64,000 bases of DNA. It comes from Toxorhynchites rutilus septentrionalis. Its lineage: Eukaryota > Arthropoda > Insecta > Diptera > Culicidae. Each line of letters begins with the position of its first letter. The stretch's first letter is position 1. The stretch lies in NCBI RefSeq assembly GCF_029784135.1, contig NC_073745.1, positions 240,528,191-240,592,190 on the forward strand. Reading direction: 5' to 3'. The position numbers were made by a program, and so were the translations under genes. The notes under the pieces were generated by a model. That model was not told the origin of the DNA and did no database searches. It worked only from the letters and a program-made list of their open reading frames with translations. Positions 10,100 to 22,170 of the stretch are shown in pieces.

Positions 10100-11972
10100 A
10101 GTTTGGCGGTGTGGCGTTTCGGCCGAAAGGAAAGCTCGTAAACGAAACTGAGCGGAGATTAATTCGCGAATTGAGGAATATCGGCCTAAGCAACCGGGCG
10201 ATAGCGAAGATGATTAACAGAGCCAAATATGGCATGCGGAAGAAAGACAAAGGCAGCTCAAAGATTTCAAACCGGGACCGGAACCGCACAATACAGTATG
10301 GAGAGACTGGAAAGCTCACTGCCTCGGGAAAAAAGCAGGAACTTGACCTTCCTATATCGAAGAGTCGTGTATCTCAAATTTTACGAGGATCTGGACATTT
10401 AGTTTACACTAAAAAGACGAAAAAAATAACCCTACTCCAAGGCACGTACAGGCGAGATTGGAATTTGCGAAACAACAAATGAACTGAAAAGCGGAGTGGG
10501 GTAAGGTGATTTTGCCCTATGAAATGAAGTTCAATATTGATGGTCCTGACCAGGGCCCCAAATCCTCGAAGATGAACAATGAAGATCGACTCTCCTCTTA
10601 GTATCTTCTCTTCTACCAGGAGTACTTCGGCATTCGACGCCAACATGACTTGAATTGACTAGAAAATGAATTGACAAACGTTGAGAGCGAGGATGACTGA
10701 TGAACTATTCGAGCAAATGGTTATTCCAATTGACGTGACGGATGAATACAAATCTACCTCTTCATTCAACCTGACTTTAAAGTCCATATAAAGTGAAACG
10801 AAAACTTGATTTCTGATGCAAAAAAGTAGTTACACCATTAGTGGACAGCTTCATTGTTTACCCACCGCAAACTGAAACTAACGAACATAGAATGTTACCA
10901 GATATGCTATAAAGGTCCTCGCGTTTGTATTAGTAAATATCGTGCAGTTTGGGAGGAATTCTAAACAAAATTTCAGTTCACTTGATCTCCGAGTTCAATT
11001 TTGTGAAAAAAACATACAGACTTAACCCGCATCTGTATCAACAAAATTCACAAATTTGTCAGTGTTTCTGAACACAACGCTCGGTATTTTGTATGTGTGA
11101 GTAACTTTCGTGTACGGAACAAAAAAATCTAGCTCACCTGTAGTATATGCCAAACCACGGTAAACTCAAACATCGATACATGCATACGTGGTACATGAGA
11201 GAGAGAAACGAATTCATTTTTGGGGAAGTCACTTCAATATGCAATGAAATCCATTTGACGGGGAAGAATGAAATGAGATAGTCGAGTCGTAGAGTGAAAA
11301 AGCAACTAAACGCCCGAATGACTGTTGAGTCATGTTGGCGGAGAAACTGCTGGAAGAAGCCAAAACTCATATCCAATTGAATACGAAAACGAATTTCTTC
11401 ATAGTCCCCTGACTACCCTTAGTTGAATATGACTTTGCCGAGCCCTGGTCTAGACTGCTGCGTGTATTATTGGCATGATCTTCGAAAAACCCCTCAGGTG
11501 AAATTGAGCAGGAACTTTGGAGGAGGCAGCCCCATGGTATGGGCCGCTTTTTCAAGAAGAGCAAAGACACCTATAGTAACTATCTCGACAAGAATGTATT
11601 TGGAAATCTGTTTGGAGCTGTTGAATACCGCGTACCGTAGACGCAATGGGCGACAGCTTCATCTTCCAGCAAGATAATGCGACCAATCACGTCAGCAAGA
11701 GGTCTTTGTCATAACTCTCCGAGAGAAACATTCAGTTTTTTGACTCGCCAGCTCGTAGCCCGGACTTAAACACTACTGAGAATCTTTGGTGGATTCTGGC
11801 AAGGCAAGTTTATAGTGGTGGACGACAATTTGGAACAGTTCATGAGCTGCAGGCATATGTTAGAGATGAGTTTAATAAAATTCCACAAAAAATACTGGAT
11901 AATCTGATTGATTTCATGCTAAAACGAATTTATGGAGCGATTCTGAAAAATGGAAAACCTACCAAATATTGA
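10100..11972 (+). pseudogene. Tc1-type transposase, split by a MITE insertion
   Basis: The N-terminal half (10100-10550) encodes ETERRLIRELRNIGLSNRAI, the first Tc1 helix-turn-helix, then reaches KFNIDGPD after a frameshift. The C-terminal half resumes after 11447 with YYWHDLRKTPQ, GGGSPMVWAAFS (the Tc1 GGGSxMVWG-like block), a decayed QQDN block, SPARSPDLNTTENLW with the final E region, and a TKY stop at 11970-11972. The 897 bp between the halves is a separate hAT-like insertion. Reading across the insertion point is co-linear with Tc1 family proteins. Stops and frameshifts elsewhere make it non-functional. Confidence 0.85.
10551..11447. mobile_element. hAT-type MITE inserted in the Tc1 copy
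   Basis: The ends are inverted: CAGGGCCCCAAA at 10551 and, read on the other strand, CAGGGCTCGGCAAA from 11447. CAGGG termini are typical of hAT elements. The flanks GTCCTGAC (10543-10550) and GTCTAGAC (11448-11455) are 8-bp direct repeats matching at 6 of 8 positions, with T at position 2 and A at position 7 as in hAT targets. The 897-bp interior has no transposase. A related fragment lies at 22171-22346. Confidence 0.75.
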
Positions 11973-12926
11973 GTTGGTCGGTTCCTTGTTTTTAATTACT
12001 TTTAAGAATAAAATGTGAGATGCGTTTATAAGAATTTCTACACCGAAAATTTGTTTTCATAATAAAAATGACTGTTGACAATTGTACTAGGACATTCAAT
12101 AGTGAAATTTACTTGATATTCAAAGCTTCTCTAGAAACTATGTTTATATTTTAGAAACCTAATTTATGGCACCCGAACAGTTGAAATATGTGGGTGCGCT
12201 TATACGAATTTCACACGTGAAACTACTTGTTAAACAATTGACAAATCCCAAACATTATCTAAACGAAAATCCCGCATCACGAGAGTTTTAAGTGCAGTGC
12301 ACTCTATAAACATAATAATTCTAGACGAACTAAACAATTGAAAGTACGTTTGGTGTTTGATTCCTTGTTGAAGTGACATCACACATGTCACATGTTTCTG
12401 AAGGTCGCCAGTTTAGTTTGAGTTTTTGTTGTTCTGTTGTCAGACTCAGAGAGTTCATTTGTCACCAGTTTAAGCCTCTGTAATTCATACCATCACCCAT
12501 CAAATCGTACTCAATCGAGAAAATTGTATGTTCAGTTCCTGAAGATAAGCAAAAATGGCGGTCTAGCGATGAAGTGCAACAGCTAAGATGTTAAATTTTC
12601 TGTCACAATTCCAATTTTCTCATATATTTGTTCTGTTTAATTATGTGTTTTTTTCCCTGTATCGTCAAACTCAAAATGTTCGTAAAATTTCCCATAACGT
12701 GGATGAACAATGACACAAATTGTTTAGTTGGATGCCGAATGGACTCATTTGAGACAATACGACATTCTACAGCAGCGTTAGCTGCTTCGTCACGCATTGT
12801 ACGACGTCTCCGACGAAACTTGTTATCCTGTAGAGTAATAGTGTAGTGCGAACGATTTATGGTGGCTCGAGTTGAGCAATTAAATGGAAGATTATGTCGA
12901 CCGTAAGAATCAAACAAATCAAACTA
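11973..12926. other. Non-coding region after the Tc1 copy
   Basis: The first 100-250 bases probably include the 3' end of the Tc1 element. The remainder is AT-rich. A 104-codon minus-strand ORF (12603-12917) has an arginine-rich stretch but no recognisable domain and is probably chance. Confidence 0.4.
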
Positions 12927-13077
12927 CAGTAGAACCCCAATTATCCGCGGAATAAAGTGGCAAGGTCACCGCGGATGATGCAGATAATGCAATAAAGGAC
13001 TAAAAAGGAGGTGCGAACGCGGAAAAAATATTTCAGTGTGAAAAACAATCTTTTATCAATACCGAATTCATTAAACT
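12927..13077 (+). mobile_element. Pogo-like MITE, left part
   Basis: After TA at 12925-12926 the sequence reads CAGTAGAACCCCAATTATCC, a pogo/Tigger-style terminus. Its first ~150 bp match the complete element at 41824-42148 in order (CCGCGG, GCAATAAAGGNCTAAAA, TATCAATAC). The similarity stops where the next element begins at about 13078, so that element probably inserted into or truncated this one. Confidence 0.6.
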
Positions 13078-13198
13078 CATGTTATGACAGCTAGGGCTGT
13101 GCGATATTTTTAAACACCTTTCAGTGATTCAGTTGACGTGATATAAACAAAGTGTTGTTTACGTTGGCACATAAAAGTCGATTGTTGTTATTTACACA

Positions 13199-14123
13199 AT
13201 GAGTTTTCAACAAAATCCAAATGTGTGGAAAGAAAATCAGCATGCAAGTCCGAAATCTTGTTCAGAATCATTTGCAGCAGATTTCACGGCGGAAGGTTGC
13301 AGAGTAGTTCGGAATAAGCCGGGGAACAGTCCGTTAAATTGTGCACGAGCACAAAGTGAAGAAATCTCCGAAAGTATCAGTTAAATTCATTTAGGAAAAC
13401 CTCTCGTTGGCGGCCGATAAGCTAGAATCGTACACCACAGACTAGCTGAGAATGAACTCAAGAGCAGATTCACAAAAAATGTCCGTTTATCAGCAAGAAA
13501 AATAAGCTGAAACGGCTGGAATTTGCCTGGAACATGTTATCAAACCCAAAGACTTGAAGAAAAGTACTTTGGACTGACTAATCGAAATTTGAGCTTTTCA
13601 ACAAGAAGCGGCGCGAAAGGATGACGAAGGATTACATCATTTGCAGGCTACAGTCAAGCACGGAGGAGGCAATATAATGGTGCGGGGATGCTTCTCATGG
13701 GCCGGTGTTTGAAATCTGGTGCGAATTCACGGAATCATAACAGCAGATGTCTACATTGATATCCTTAAAGACCTGAACGTGAAGGAATCGCTTCGAAAAA
13801 CTGGCCTAAAAAACAGCTTCGTTTTCCAACAGGACAACGAACCGAAGCATACTGCCAAGAAAACCAAAGCTTATTTCCGTTCACGTAAAATAAAACCCCT
13901 TGAATGGCCACCAGAAAGCTCTGATCTCTATGCGACTGAGAACCTATGGCACATTTTTGCCAACAAAGTGGTGAAAGATTGTGTCACTAATGTCACTTAT
14001 TTCAAGACGTTCCAGGAGGCGTGAAACGAAATTGACCCTCAGCACCTCCAGAACTTGGTCGATAGTATGTCCAAATGTCTTCAGCAGATCATTGAAGCTA
14101 CAGGAGGCCACACTAAATATTGA
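13199..14123 (+). pseudogene. Tc1-type transposase relic (outer element)
   Basis: An ATG at 13199 opens a short frame, with stops at about 13384 and beyond. C-terminal blocks are recognisable in shifting frames: a decayed GGGNIMVRGCFSW-type stretch near 13670-13700, FQQDNEPKHTAKKTKAYF near 13826-13880 with the second catalytic residue region, PLEWPPESSDLYATENLWHI with the final E, and a terminal TKY stop at 14121-14123. Several frameshifts and stops show it is dead. Confidence 0.75.
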
Positions 14124-14340
14124 TGTTTTTAATCTTTTTGCTTTTATTGTGTGATTCGTTATTTCTCGAACTCAGCCTCTTATAACGGGTGTTAAATAAA
14201 AAATGAGAATTTTTTCAATACCTTTCAGTAACTCAAATAAAGAGGGTATAATTTTCTTTCTCCAAGAAAATTGCTCTTTGGGCTTCCTAGAAACAGTAGG
14301 CGTGTTTGGTTTTGCTAGTTTGAATTTAGTCAAAGCAAAG

Positions 14341-15107
14341 ATGGCGTCGAAACAGCACGTGCTCCGCGAACGCATTGTACGGTTCTACGAAACGCATTTC
14401 CAGCAAGGAAAAAAGTTCACGGTGGCACATTTTAAGGAAGAAAATGTACCTGTCAGTACGGTATATCGTATCCTGGGTTCCCTGAACGTAGAGCGGAAGG
14501 TCGGAAGTGGTCGTCCGGTGACGATAATGACGAAGCAGAGGAAAACATCGTTAAAGGAGCTGTTTGACAACAAGGACGCAACCAGCCTGCGTGACGCTGG
14601 TCGGACATATGGCTGCTCCCACGTATTGATCCATCGGACCCTCAAGATGGAAGGAATCGTCTGCAGGAAGAAGACGAGGTCGCCGGAGTACACGGAGGAG
14701 CAGATTGAGACGGTTAAATAACAGTGCCGGTGGATGACCAAAAAATACCGCGGGACGTCTTTCGTTCTGGACGACGAAAGCTATTTTCCGCTGTCCAAAA
14801 CGCATATTCCAGGAAATGATAATTACTACTCCAGCGACAAGTCATCCACACCGCCTGAAATGACAAGTTCAAGCACAAGTTTGAAAAAAAGGTTATGTTG
14901 TACATCGCCATTTCCGACCGGAGCATTTCAAAGCCTTGGTTTAAGCCGAGCGGTCTGGCAATCAACCAACAAATCTATCGAGAAGAGTGCCTCGATGAAA
15001 TCCTTCTACCGTTCCTGAATGAGCATCACGCGGATGGGAAGTACGTCTTCTGGCCGGACAAGGCGTCTTCCCATTACGCCAAGAAGACGCTGGCTTTCAT
15101 GAATTGA
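14341..15107 (+). pseudogene. Second Tc1/mariner-superfamily transposase relic (nested)
   Basis: From ATG 14341 the frame encodes MASKQHVLRERIVRFYETHF, a helix-turn-helix (VPVSTVYRILGSL), GSGRP and a second one (SLRDAGRTYGCSHVLIHRTL). It stops at 14719-14721. The next frames give FVLDDESYFPLSK with the first catalytic D, ISKPWFKPSGLAINQQIYRE, and KYVFWPDKASSHYAKKTLAF with the second D, ending at 15107 before the final catalytic block. GGGTGTTAAATAAAAAATGA at 14186-14205 may be its left terminal repeat. The spacing suggests a mariner-related clade other than DD34E, not resolved here. Confidence 0.75.
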
Positions 15108-15310
15108 ATCCAGCTAAATTTGATGGAAATGCAATGAAAGATAATGTTTTTATAATGAAGGCTCAAAAATCGCAGTTTTTACTTAACGAAATTGTTTTTT
15201 ATTCGAAAATTGTTTTCTAATGCTGTTTTTAATACAATGTAAACATATTGTTTATATCGCTTCGATATCGATTGCTAACAATACCGCACAGCTCTAGCTG
15301 TCATAACATG

Positions 15311-17710
15311 GAGAAACGAGGAGTTACTCAGAGGTTGTGAGCAGAGATGCCAGGTTTGAAGACATGTCTTCATTTTGAAGACATTTGACTTACTGTGAAG
15401 ACATTTGATTTCGTGAAGACATTAGGAAATATGTAAAGACATTTCCTTATGATAGCGTACGTGAGTTTTCAAAGTTATTTTTTCCATGAAATTTTGACTA
15501 TTGGCCGAAAATATCATCTATAGAAATAGGGCTGTTGTCTCAGTGTCATTCGCTTCCTTTTTTTTTATCAGTGTCACTTGTTTACTCTTGTTCTTAGTAA
15601 TTAACGGAGACTTTTGTCTCGGGGTCATTCACTTGCTTATATCAAACTTTTCCAAGCAGAAAATCCACTAACATATAGAATGAGTTCAATAACAACGCGA
15701 CTTTTACTTCAAAATCTGGATAACTTCCAGCGGTCTGAATATATATTTTCTCTAGAAGACATTAGTTCTTTTGCGCTCGAGAATTCGAATGATTGTGACA
15801 TTGTATTTGGGTCTGTACTATACAATAAATTAACCTAGATATTTCAAACGATCATTTCACAAATTGAAGGTTTTCGGGTTACATACCGTTTCATTCATTA
15901 GTTTTATAGATATGGTATGAGTTACAACATAAACTGGGGCTATATTCACTCAATAAACGGTTTATCAAGCCATTTATCATTTCTAAACTCATAAAATTTA
16001 GTTCACAGTTGCGCAATATATTCTTTTTCAAACAATTGTATAAAATTACAGTAGTAGTGTTCGATGAAATAGTCCAGAAATCGAAAAAAAGTTTCTGTAT
16101 ATCCAAGGTGGGCTTTTTTATGCCTATCACTGTAACAGTCTGACTGCTTCCAAATAGTGACTACAACGACGGCGGCAGCGCGAAACTTCATTTCTAATAA
16201 TAATGATGGTGGCTTCGTAACTGGTGTACTCGGTTTTTGATATTTCTTCGGGTTCATTCTGAGTCGCTGATGTGTGCACTTATGAAGCTTAAGTAACCCA
16301 TGTGCTTGTTTATTTAAAAAAAAGTAGTTATAATCGTCGTAAAGTTGCGCGCGAAAAAGTGAAATGTTGCACCCACCGTGAGAATAAGCCAGTGCGACGA
16401 GAGAAGAAGGCAGTAAAGCTTTTAAGACACCCATAACAACCTTTTAATGCCAAACCCGGCGGGGCTGTATATGTAATAGAATAACCGCTCAAGAAGACTC
16501 AAGCTCACTCTCTTTCTACTGTCTCTGGAACATTTGTTGTTACAGCATGCAACGCTCCACCTGTTGTTTTTTCCCCGTCGAACCTACTGCTACCTGCACC
16601 ATTATTATGGATGTATATTATCTAATTTTTCTATCGCTGGATAGTGGTGGTCTTATTTGACAAGGAAATGCACCACCACTCTATGCTAATCGGGCGCAGA
16701 ATTGTCGCGGATGATTACGCTTACTCAACGGCGGCTGGTCCAGACTGAAAACCATATCGAAAATTCCACTGAGAAATGCTGCTCATTATGACATAATTTT
16801 GGGCCGCCCGTTTCTTCGTAATCGATGACTACCTGTTGGGACCATCGTGCATCGTGCGCACCATATGCTCCCTAAACTTATTCCACCATGAGGCGGTTGG
16901 CTTATGTAATGTTTGTTTGCATATCGGCCAGCTGGAGGCCGTCTGCTCTGCTTTGGTATGACGTTTTGTCGTTGAATGTTTGCTTTTGTGCGTTTCTTCT
17001 TTTTCTGGGGGAGATGCAGACTGCATCATAGGTAAAGCTCAACGGTAATTGTTAGTCATGCCGTTTATCACGTGTACGCTGTGTGAACTTGCTCCAGAAA
17101 TTTTTGGCTTTGCCAAAAACACTGTACATATTTTGATTGTCTCTTTATTGTTACTCAGGCTTGAATAATGATGGGAAGTGTAAGTCTGATGAATGGCAAC
17201 ATTTGTAAACATAATCCGATTGTCTTTTGACAGCATAATAATTACCGTGGGTGGTTAAAGCGGAACTTTTTATTTCTAATTTAGAAATTTCTGTCGTACG
17301 ATTTAAGATGTTATGTAAGTGGAGAGAGTAGTGGATTTTCAATCACGTATTATGAGGCGTTCACACCTTATCAGATTTTGACGATTCCAAGGTTTGCAGT
17401 CTTTTCATATTCTGTCTCGCCAGAGAATAGATACTCCAGTGATTAATAGTTCGACTGCCAATGAGCCGAAAAAAAGTGGAATAAATTATTCATCACCACC
17501 CTCGAACATGAGGAAGCAACTATATCAACCCTCGCATCATACCAGAGGCCAGAACGCTATTATCTAGCTAATAATTATTGTTACAATGTATTAATTTGCA
17601 AATGACCTTACACGATGTTTTTAATGAGCGGAAATGGGAAAGATGGGAAAGTTTTTATTTATATTCGATTCATTATACAGTTTTATGCAAAGAAAAAGTT
17701 ATCATAAGCA
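15311..17710. other. Non-coding region with a degenerate GAAGACATTT repeat
   Basis: At 15346-15446 the words GAAGACATTT, AAGACATTAG and AAAGACATTT recur four or five times, following GATGCCAGGTTTGAAGACAT. A similar GATGCCAAATGTAAAGAAAT block occurs at 43871 and 45451. ORFs at 15614-15838 (+, 74 codons) and 16003-16434 (-, 143 codons) have no recognisable domain. No gene can be supported. Confidence 0.4.
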
Positions 17711-17806
17711 TTTGCCATAATGGGCGAAAAATTATAAAATGAAATGCCATAATGGAAGAAAAATGATAAAATGAAATGCCATAATGGAAGAAAAATGATA
17801 AAAAAA
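17711..17806 (+). repeat. 32-bp tandem repeat, three copies
   Basis: GCCATAATGG recurs at 17714, 17746 and 17778, giving a 32-bp period. Each unit continues with an AAAAATNATAAAATGAAAT stretch. The second and third copies are nearly identical. Confidence 0.8.
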
Positions 17807-19405
17807 AGTTGATGGTTCTGAGCCTAGGGGCACGGACGGGATCTTGACATAGAACTGTGATTGTGTGTAGAAATTGCATTTAAATTGAGTTTTTCATTGT
17901 TCAAAACCTGTATTTCTTTCTCTTTTGATACATCAATTGGTTCCCCTTCAAAAACCGTTAACTGTATGTACTTGTAACCTTCAAACGGGTTAGATGACAT
18001 AACGTGGTAGAATTCGGTACCGCATTCTTTTCAAAAATGTACACAAAAATACCATTAAAGCCATTACTACCCTTTTCATCTGTTTATTCAATCATGCAGA
18101 AAAAAAAGAGTCATCATGTATCATTTTTAAACACAAGTCTAAATAGGTAAGACCTACATAAATATAAGCCTGAGTGAAATCAATCTATGACTACAAAAAT
18201 ATTTTATAGATAAAAATAGCATTATCTCCTTCGTTACCACGTTGTCCGGAACATTGTTTGTAAATACTTTATAGCCCGGTAAGATCGCGACTACTCAAGC
18301 TATCATAATCTGATTAATGTGGGTATACCCTTCCGATCTTCTAAATCAGCAGCCATTGAAATTCATTTAGTGCATTTTTATATAACCAAACACCATACTC
18401 GATATTATGACATCCTGGACCACAATTACACAAATTGTTAGTAGTGAGACCTCTACGATAAAAACATGAATTGAGCACAAATTGATTGGACAACATTAAA
18501 TATAATATAAATTTCAATTATCGGTAAATGGAGAATAATTCACTTTACGCATCAACTCACATTATGAGCTAACGCTAGAATTTAGGCAAAAAGATTGCTC
18601 GTTGCGTCGGGGAGGAAGCGAGTGGATAGTGCAATCGAGAGTAAACATACCCAATTATATCGTCAAATTGTTAATTTTTTTACTATATTCACTGTTCATG
18701 TTCCAAGCAAAAACAATTCTGGATAAATTTCCTGTCTAACGATATATAACACAACATATGTCGCAATAACAATTTTGAGTAATATGCGTTTGAAAACTCT
18801 TAATAAATCGTTCCATTTTTCGTAGAGTGACCCTCCTATATAGAAATCAAAGACATAGTCCTATGTCAAAATGATAGGAAGATTTCAGTAGTGGGTGCAG
18901 TTTATTATGTTTTGTTTATCGTGTGATTTGATTTTTGTATTGATTCCATGAAAACAAACATCTTCTGAATGGTATAGTACAATAGGGTAGGTGCACCAAA
19001 TATGGAGGAAATATGTCAGAAATTGGCGCATGAATATTCTATTTTAGTTCAAAAGTATACTTTTTTCTAGCATTTTTAACCCTGAGGAATCGAATAAATT
19101 GTATCAAAGACTCAAAATTTTTTTTGAAAATGTCAGTTCCATGTACCAATTATGGTAATAGTTGGTGTCACAAGGAAAAAATAGGTAAGTTATATCTATA
19201 ATATAACCGCAAGGTTGACGTGGAACTACCGTTGGCTTAGTAACATTTGTTTGTTTTTTTTTTTGTTTTTTTGGTATTTGACGTAGAATTATTGTGTGAA
19301 TGAAACAATTTTCGAATTCAATTGAATTCAACATATTTGATTTGTATGTAAAGTGTTTGAACGGTTACAAATTGAGATCAATTCATGCATTGTAATAGAT
19401 TCTGG
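17807..19405. other. Non-coding, AT-rich region
   Basis: No gene is recognised. At 19186-19235 the minus strand carries AGTTCCACGTCAACCTTGCG followed by a GGTTATATT...AGATATAAC block, the same repeat seen at 6618-6665. A 13-base T run interrupted by G lies at 19252-19271. Confidence 0.4.
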
Positions 19406-21148
19406 GCCTGATCACGAACGTCACTTCACGGTTAAAACGAAGTGAATTGTATACAACGTTATTACGGCTGCCACCGTGTGTGTAGAATCCGGAAGAATTC
19501 ATCCGTCGTGACAACTTTGATGAACTCGGTGTTAAACGGTGAAAAACAAGTATATTTGTCACTTGTGTTTTAGATGGTGAAAGCTAGTCACGCGTAATGA
19601 AGTAAGTTTAATTTGGGATTTGTTTAGCTTTTTTGCTAACATTTTCAATCTTGTCTTGCTTTTTGAGAAAGAAAAGATAAACAAACAGCAATTTACCCGC
19701 TTGGTGGCATTTTTAGAACGAAATCCTGACGTATCCAGAGGATGTAAATTTGTTTATTTGGATTCGATAAATGCGCTATGGGATGTAATTGAGGACTAAA
19801 AATGTAGCTCTCGTAGACCGATTGAAACATGGCGAAAGGTCTAATTTCGATTGTCCTAAATGAAGAGAAATTTTTTGTTTCTATTTTAAAGATTAGACTA
19901 TCAGAGAGTTGCAATGGAGGCCACTGGCCCAAAACGATCATTATGATTGATTATGTATAATATTGATTTGTTGATATTTTGAATATAAAATAATAACTAT
20001 AATGTTTTTCCAGCATTGCAGAGCTGGTTTTTGTAATTCAAACATTCGCAATTGGTGAACAAGACCCGAATCAGGACGACAGCTACATCGAATAAGGCCA
20101 TTAATCTTTTGTTTTTACGTGATAGATAATTTCAACGAAATTTTTTTTGAAGACATACTTTGAATGAATGAATATTTAAGGTTCAAATAAGGAAAAAATG
20201 AATCTATCATAGCAAAGCTTTCAAATTAATAATTTTTAAATTATTCTCTAGTTCTTTTTCTATAATTTTGATGTCCGTCTAAAGAAAATCTGAATCATTT
20301 TCTGCTTTTGGCAAATTCCTTGGAACTCATCAGATGTTTCATATGAAAATTATGCTTCTGACCGACACTACTGACCAGTTTCTGTTTAAATAATTATATC
20401 AAACCTCATGTCCCGTTTATCAAATTACACGAGAATGGGAAGAATAAGAGGATTAAACTTCAGAATCTCATATGGGAGTAGCTCAAACTATACTGATCAT
20501 GAGATGGATAAATTCGGGTTTATTCTGAGATATAGAAGATATTATTATTCATCGTAATTGTAGTAACGGTTCATAAAAAAATGGTTCTAACGTTGACCTA
20601 TACTAAATACTTCTCACTATTCAAACGAGTAAGACAGAGCTGAGTACAAGAGTATGCGAGATATCGATTATTAAACTAATGATAGTCATGCTTTATCTCT
20701 AAGTTAATTTATAGAAAGAATAAATGAAATCACGTTCCCATGTGTTCAACAAGTATATTATTCAAGAGCATTCAAGTATTCCTCCTCTTCTTTGAACCAA
20801 CGTTTGATTCAGCAAACTAACGCACCAAGCAAATGATTCATGGAATGAGTTCGAATAGTTGGATTGAAATACCGAATCATCGAGGTATAATCGCAAACTT
20901 GTCATTCTAAAACATACGTTCAATGGAATGAAATATTATCTCATACACTTATTAATTTTACTTACATAACGTTCAAACGTCCGAAATTATGCGACTGACA
21001 TGTCTCTTTGAAACGGGAATGAACTTTTTCACTTCACGGAGTTTATTTTTACACGCAACTGTGCGTGACAATGATGATAGACACGAAAAAGTTAAGTGAA
21101 GTGTAAGTAACGTGAAAGCGTTTGTGACAGTTATTCGTGATCAGGCTC
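19406..21148. mobile_element. Candidate long element bounded by short inverted repeats
   Basis: GGCCTGATCACGAACGTCAC begins at about 19405. The minus strand from about 21149 reads GAGCCTGATCACGAATAACT, sharing GCCTGATCACGAA. Both ends then contain inverted GTGAAGTG-type words. The 1.7-kb interior has no recognisable transposase. A chance pair of 13-mers cannot be excluded. Confidence 0.35.
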
Positions 21149-22170
21149 TCTGTGTTGGGGAAACCGTAAATCGTGGTAGTTGGGGCGTTTAGACAACGCT
21201 TGACATTTCACAGTTATTCAATTGTTTATCTCATGAGAAATAACATTTTATTCATTGTGATAGATTCGTGGAAATATTTATTACCAATTGATGTAGACAT
21301 CTATCCGATCTATCAAAAAATGTTCGAGTTATAAGCATTTGAAATCTTTCATTTTTTCATGCATGTTCTGTGTTTAGGTTTTCATTTCATCACCCATATA
21401 CTCCGATTAGACGAAGTCACGCGTCAAATGTAAATATGATTCAAATAATACTTCGATAATAGTTTTTAGATAAAACTATGGCACTAAATCTTATTGCTAG
21501 TTTGCAATTCTCTGTCGTTAATTCTACACTCGAAAAAAAAATTAAAGGAACAAAGCGCAAAGTAGAATGTTTAAGGGATTTCAGAAATTCTGTAACTTTG
21601 TGAAAAACCAACGCATGAAGGTGGGATAAATGTCAGTTTAAAGCTTCACATTTAAGGCTTTGAGATGTAAAACAAGAATGTTTCCATCGTATTGTGTGTA
21701 AGTGTAGTGCGTAACAAAGAAAGAAAGAAAAACAAAAAATCGATTTTTTCTGTTTCTTATAGATTCTGTAGATAAACACAGTATTGTATCAACCAAGTCA
21801 TTTGGAAATCCAATTAACCTTATCAATCAGAATTTATTTGATTCCAAGAATGCTTTTGTATGTTCTTTTATTACAGGAAAAAAATTATAGAATGAAAAAC
21901 TTCCTTTTTTTAATGAAGGGTTTCACAAAAATGCGATTAAGGAGTGTATCGAAAAGTACACCCAAACTAGCGATGGCAGAAAACAAATTCATCTTTGGCA
22001 GAAAAGATGCTATTTTGTGTGCATCTGGGTGAAATGCGCAAATAATGAGCTATTTTAAAAGCTTAAAAAAAGGTTTGTATGAATGCGAGCAGACATCTCT
22101 TTCTGTTTTCTTTTCTCATTTCATTTAGGATTGGGCAAAAAAAAATTCATGCAACGTCAACGGGATTGTG
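21149..22170. other. Non-coding, nothing recognised
   Basis: AT-rich sequence without a recognisable gene or a repeat relation visible by eye. Short ORFs at 21638-21826 and 21784-22032 lack features. Confidence 0.4.

Larger units (their letters stand above)
13078..15310. mobile_element. Terminal-inverted-repeat element containing a nested second transposon
   Basis: The left end CATGTTATGACAGCTAGG, followed by GCTGTGCGATATT, is matched inversely at 15310, where the minus strand reads CATGTTATGACAGCTAGA and then GCTGTGCGGTATT. Subterminal GATATAAACAA is also shared in inverse orientation (13140-13150 and 15248-15258). Inside are one Tc1-type transposase relic (13199-14123) and a second Tc1/mariner relic (14341-15107). 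Removing the second gives about 1.3 kb, a normal Tc1-element size, so the outer repeats most likely belong to the first transposase. Confidence 0.62.

Noticed and set aside
16003..16434. Minus-strand ORF of 143 codons
   Set aside because: No recognisable domain, signal or codon pattern, and no splice or promoter context; length is compatible with chance.
17711..17806. CRISPR-like array
   Set aside because: Three 32-bp units with no unique spacers in a eukaryotic context; it is a plain tandem repeat.
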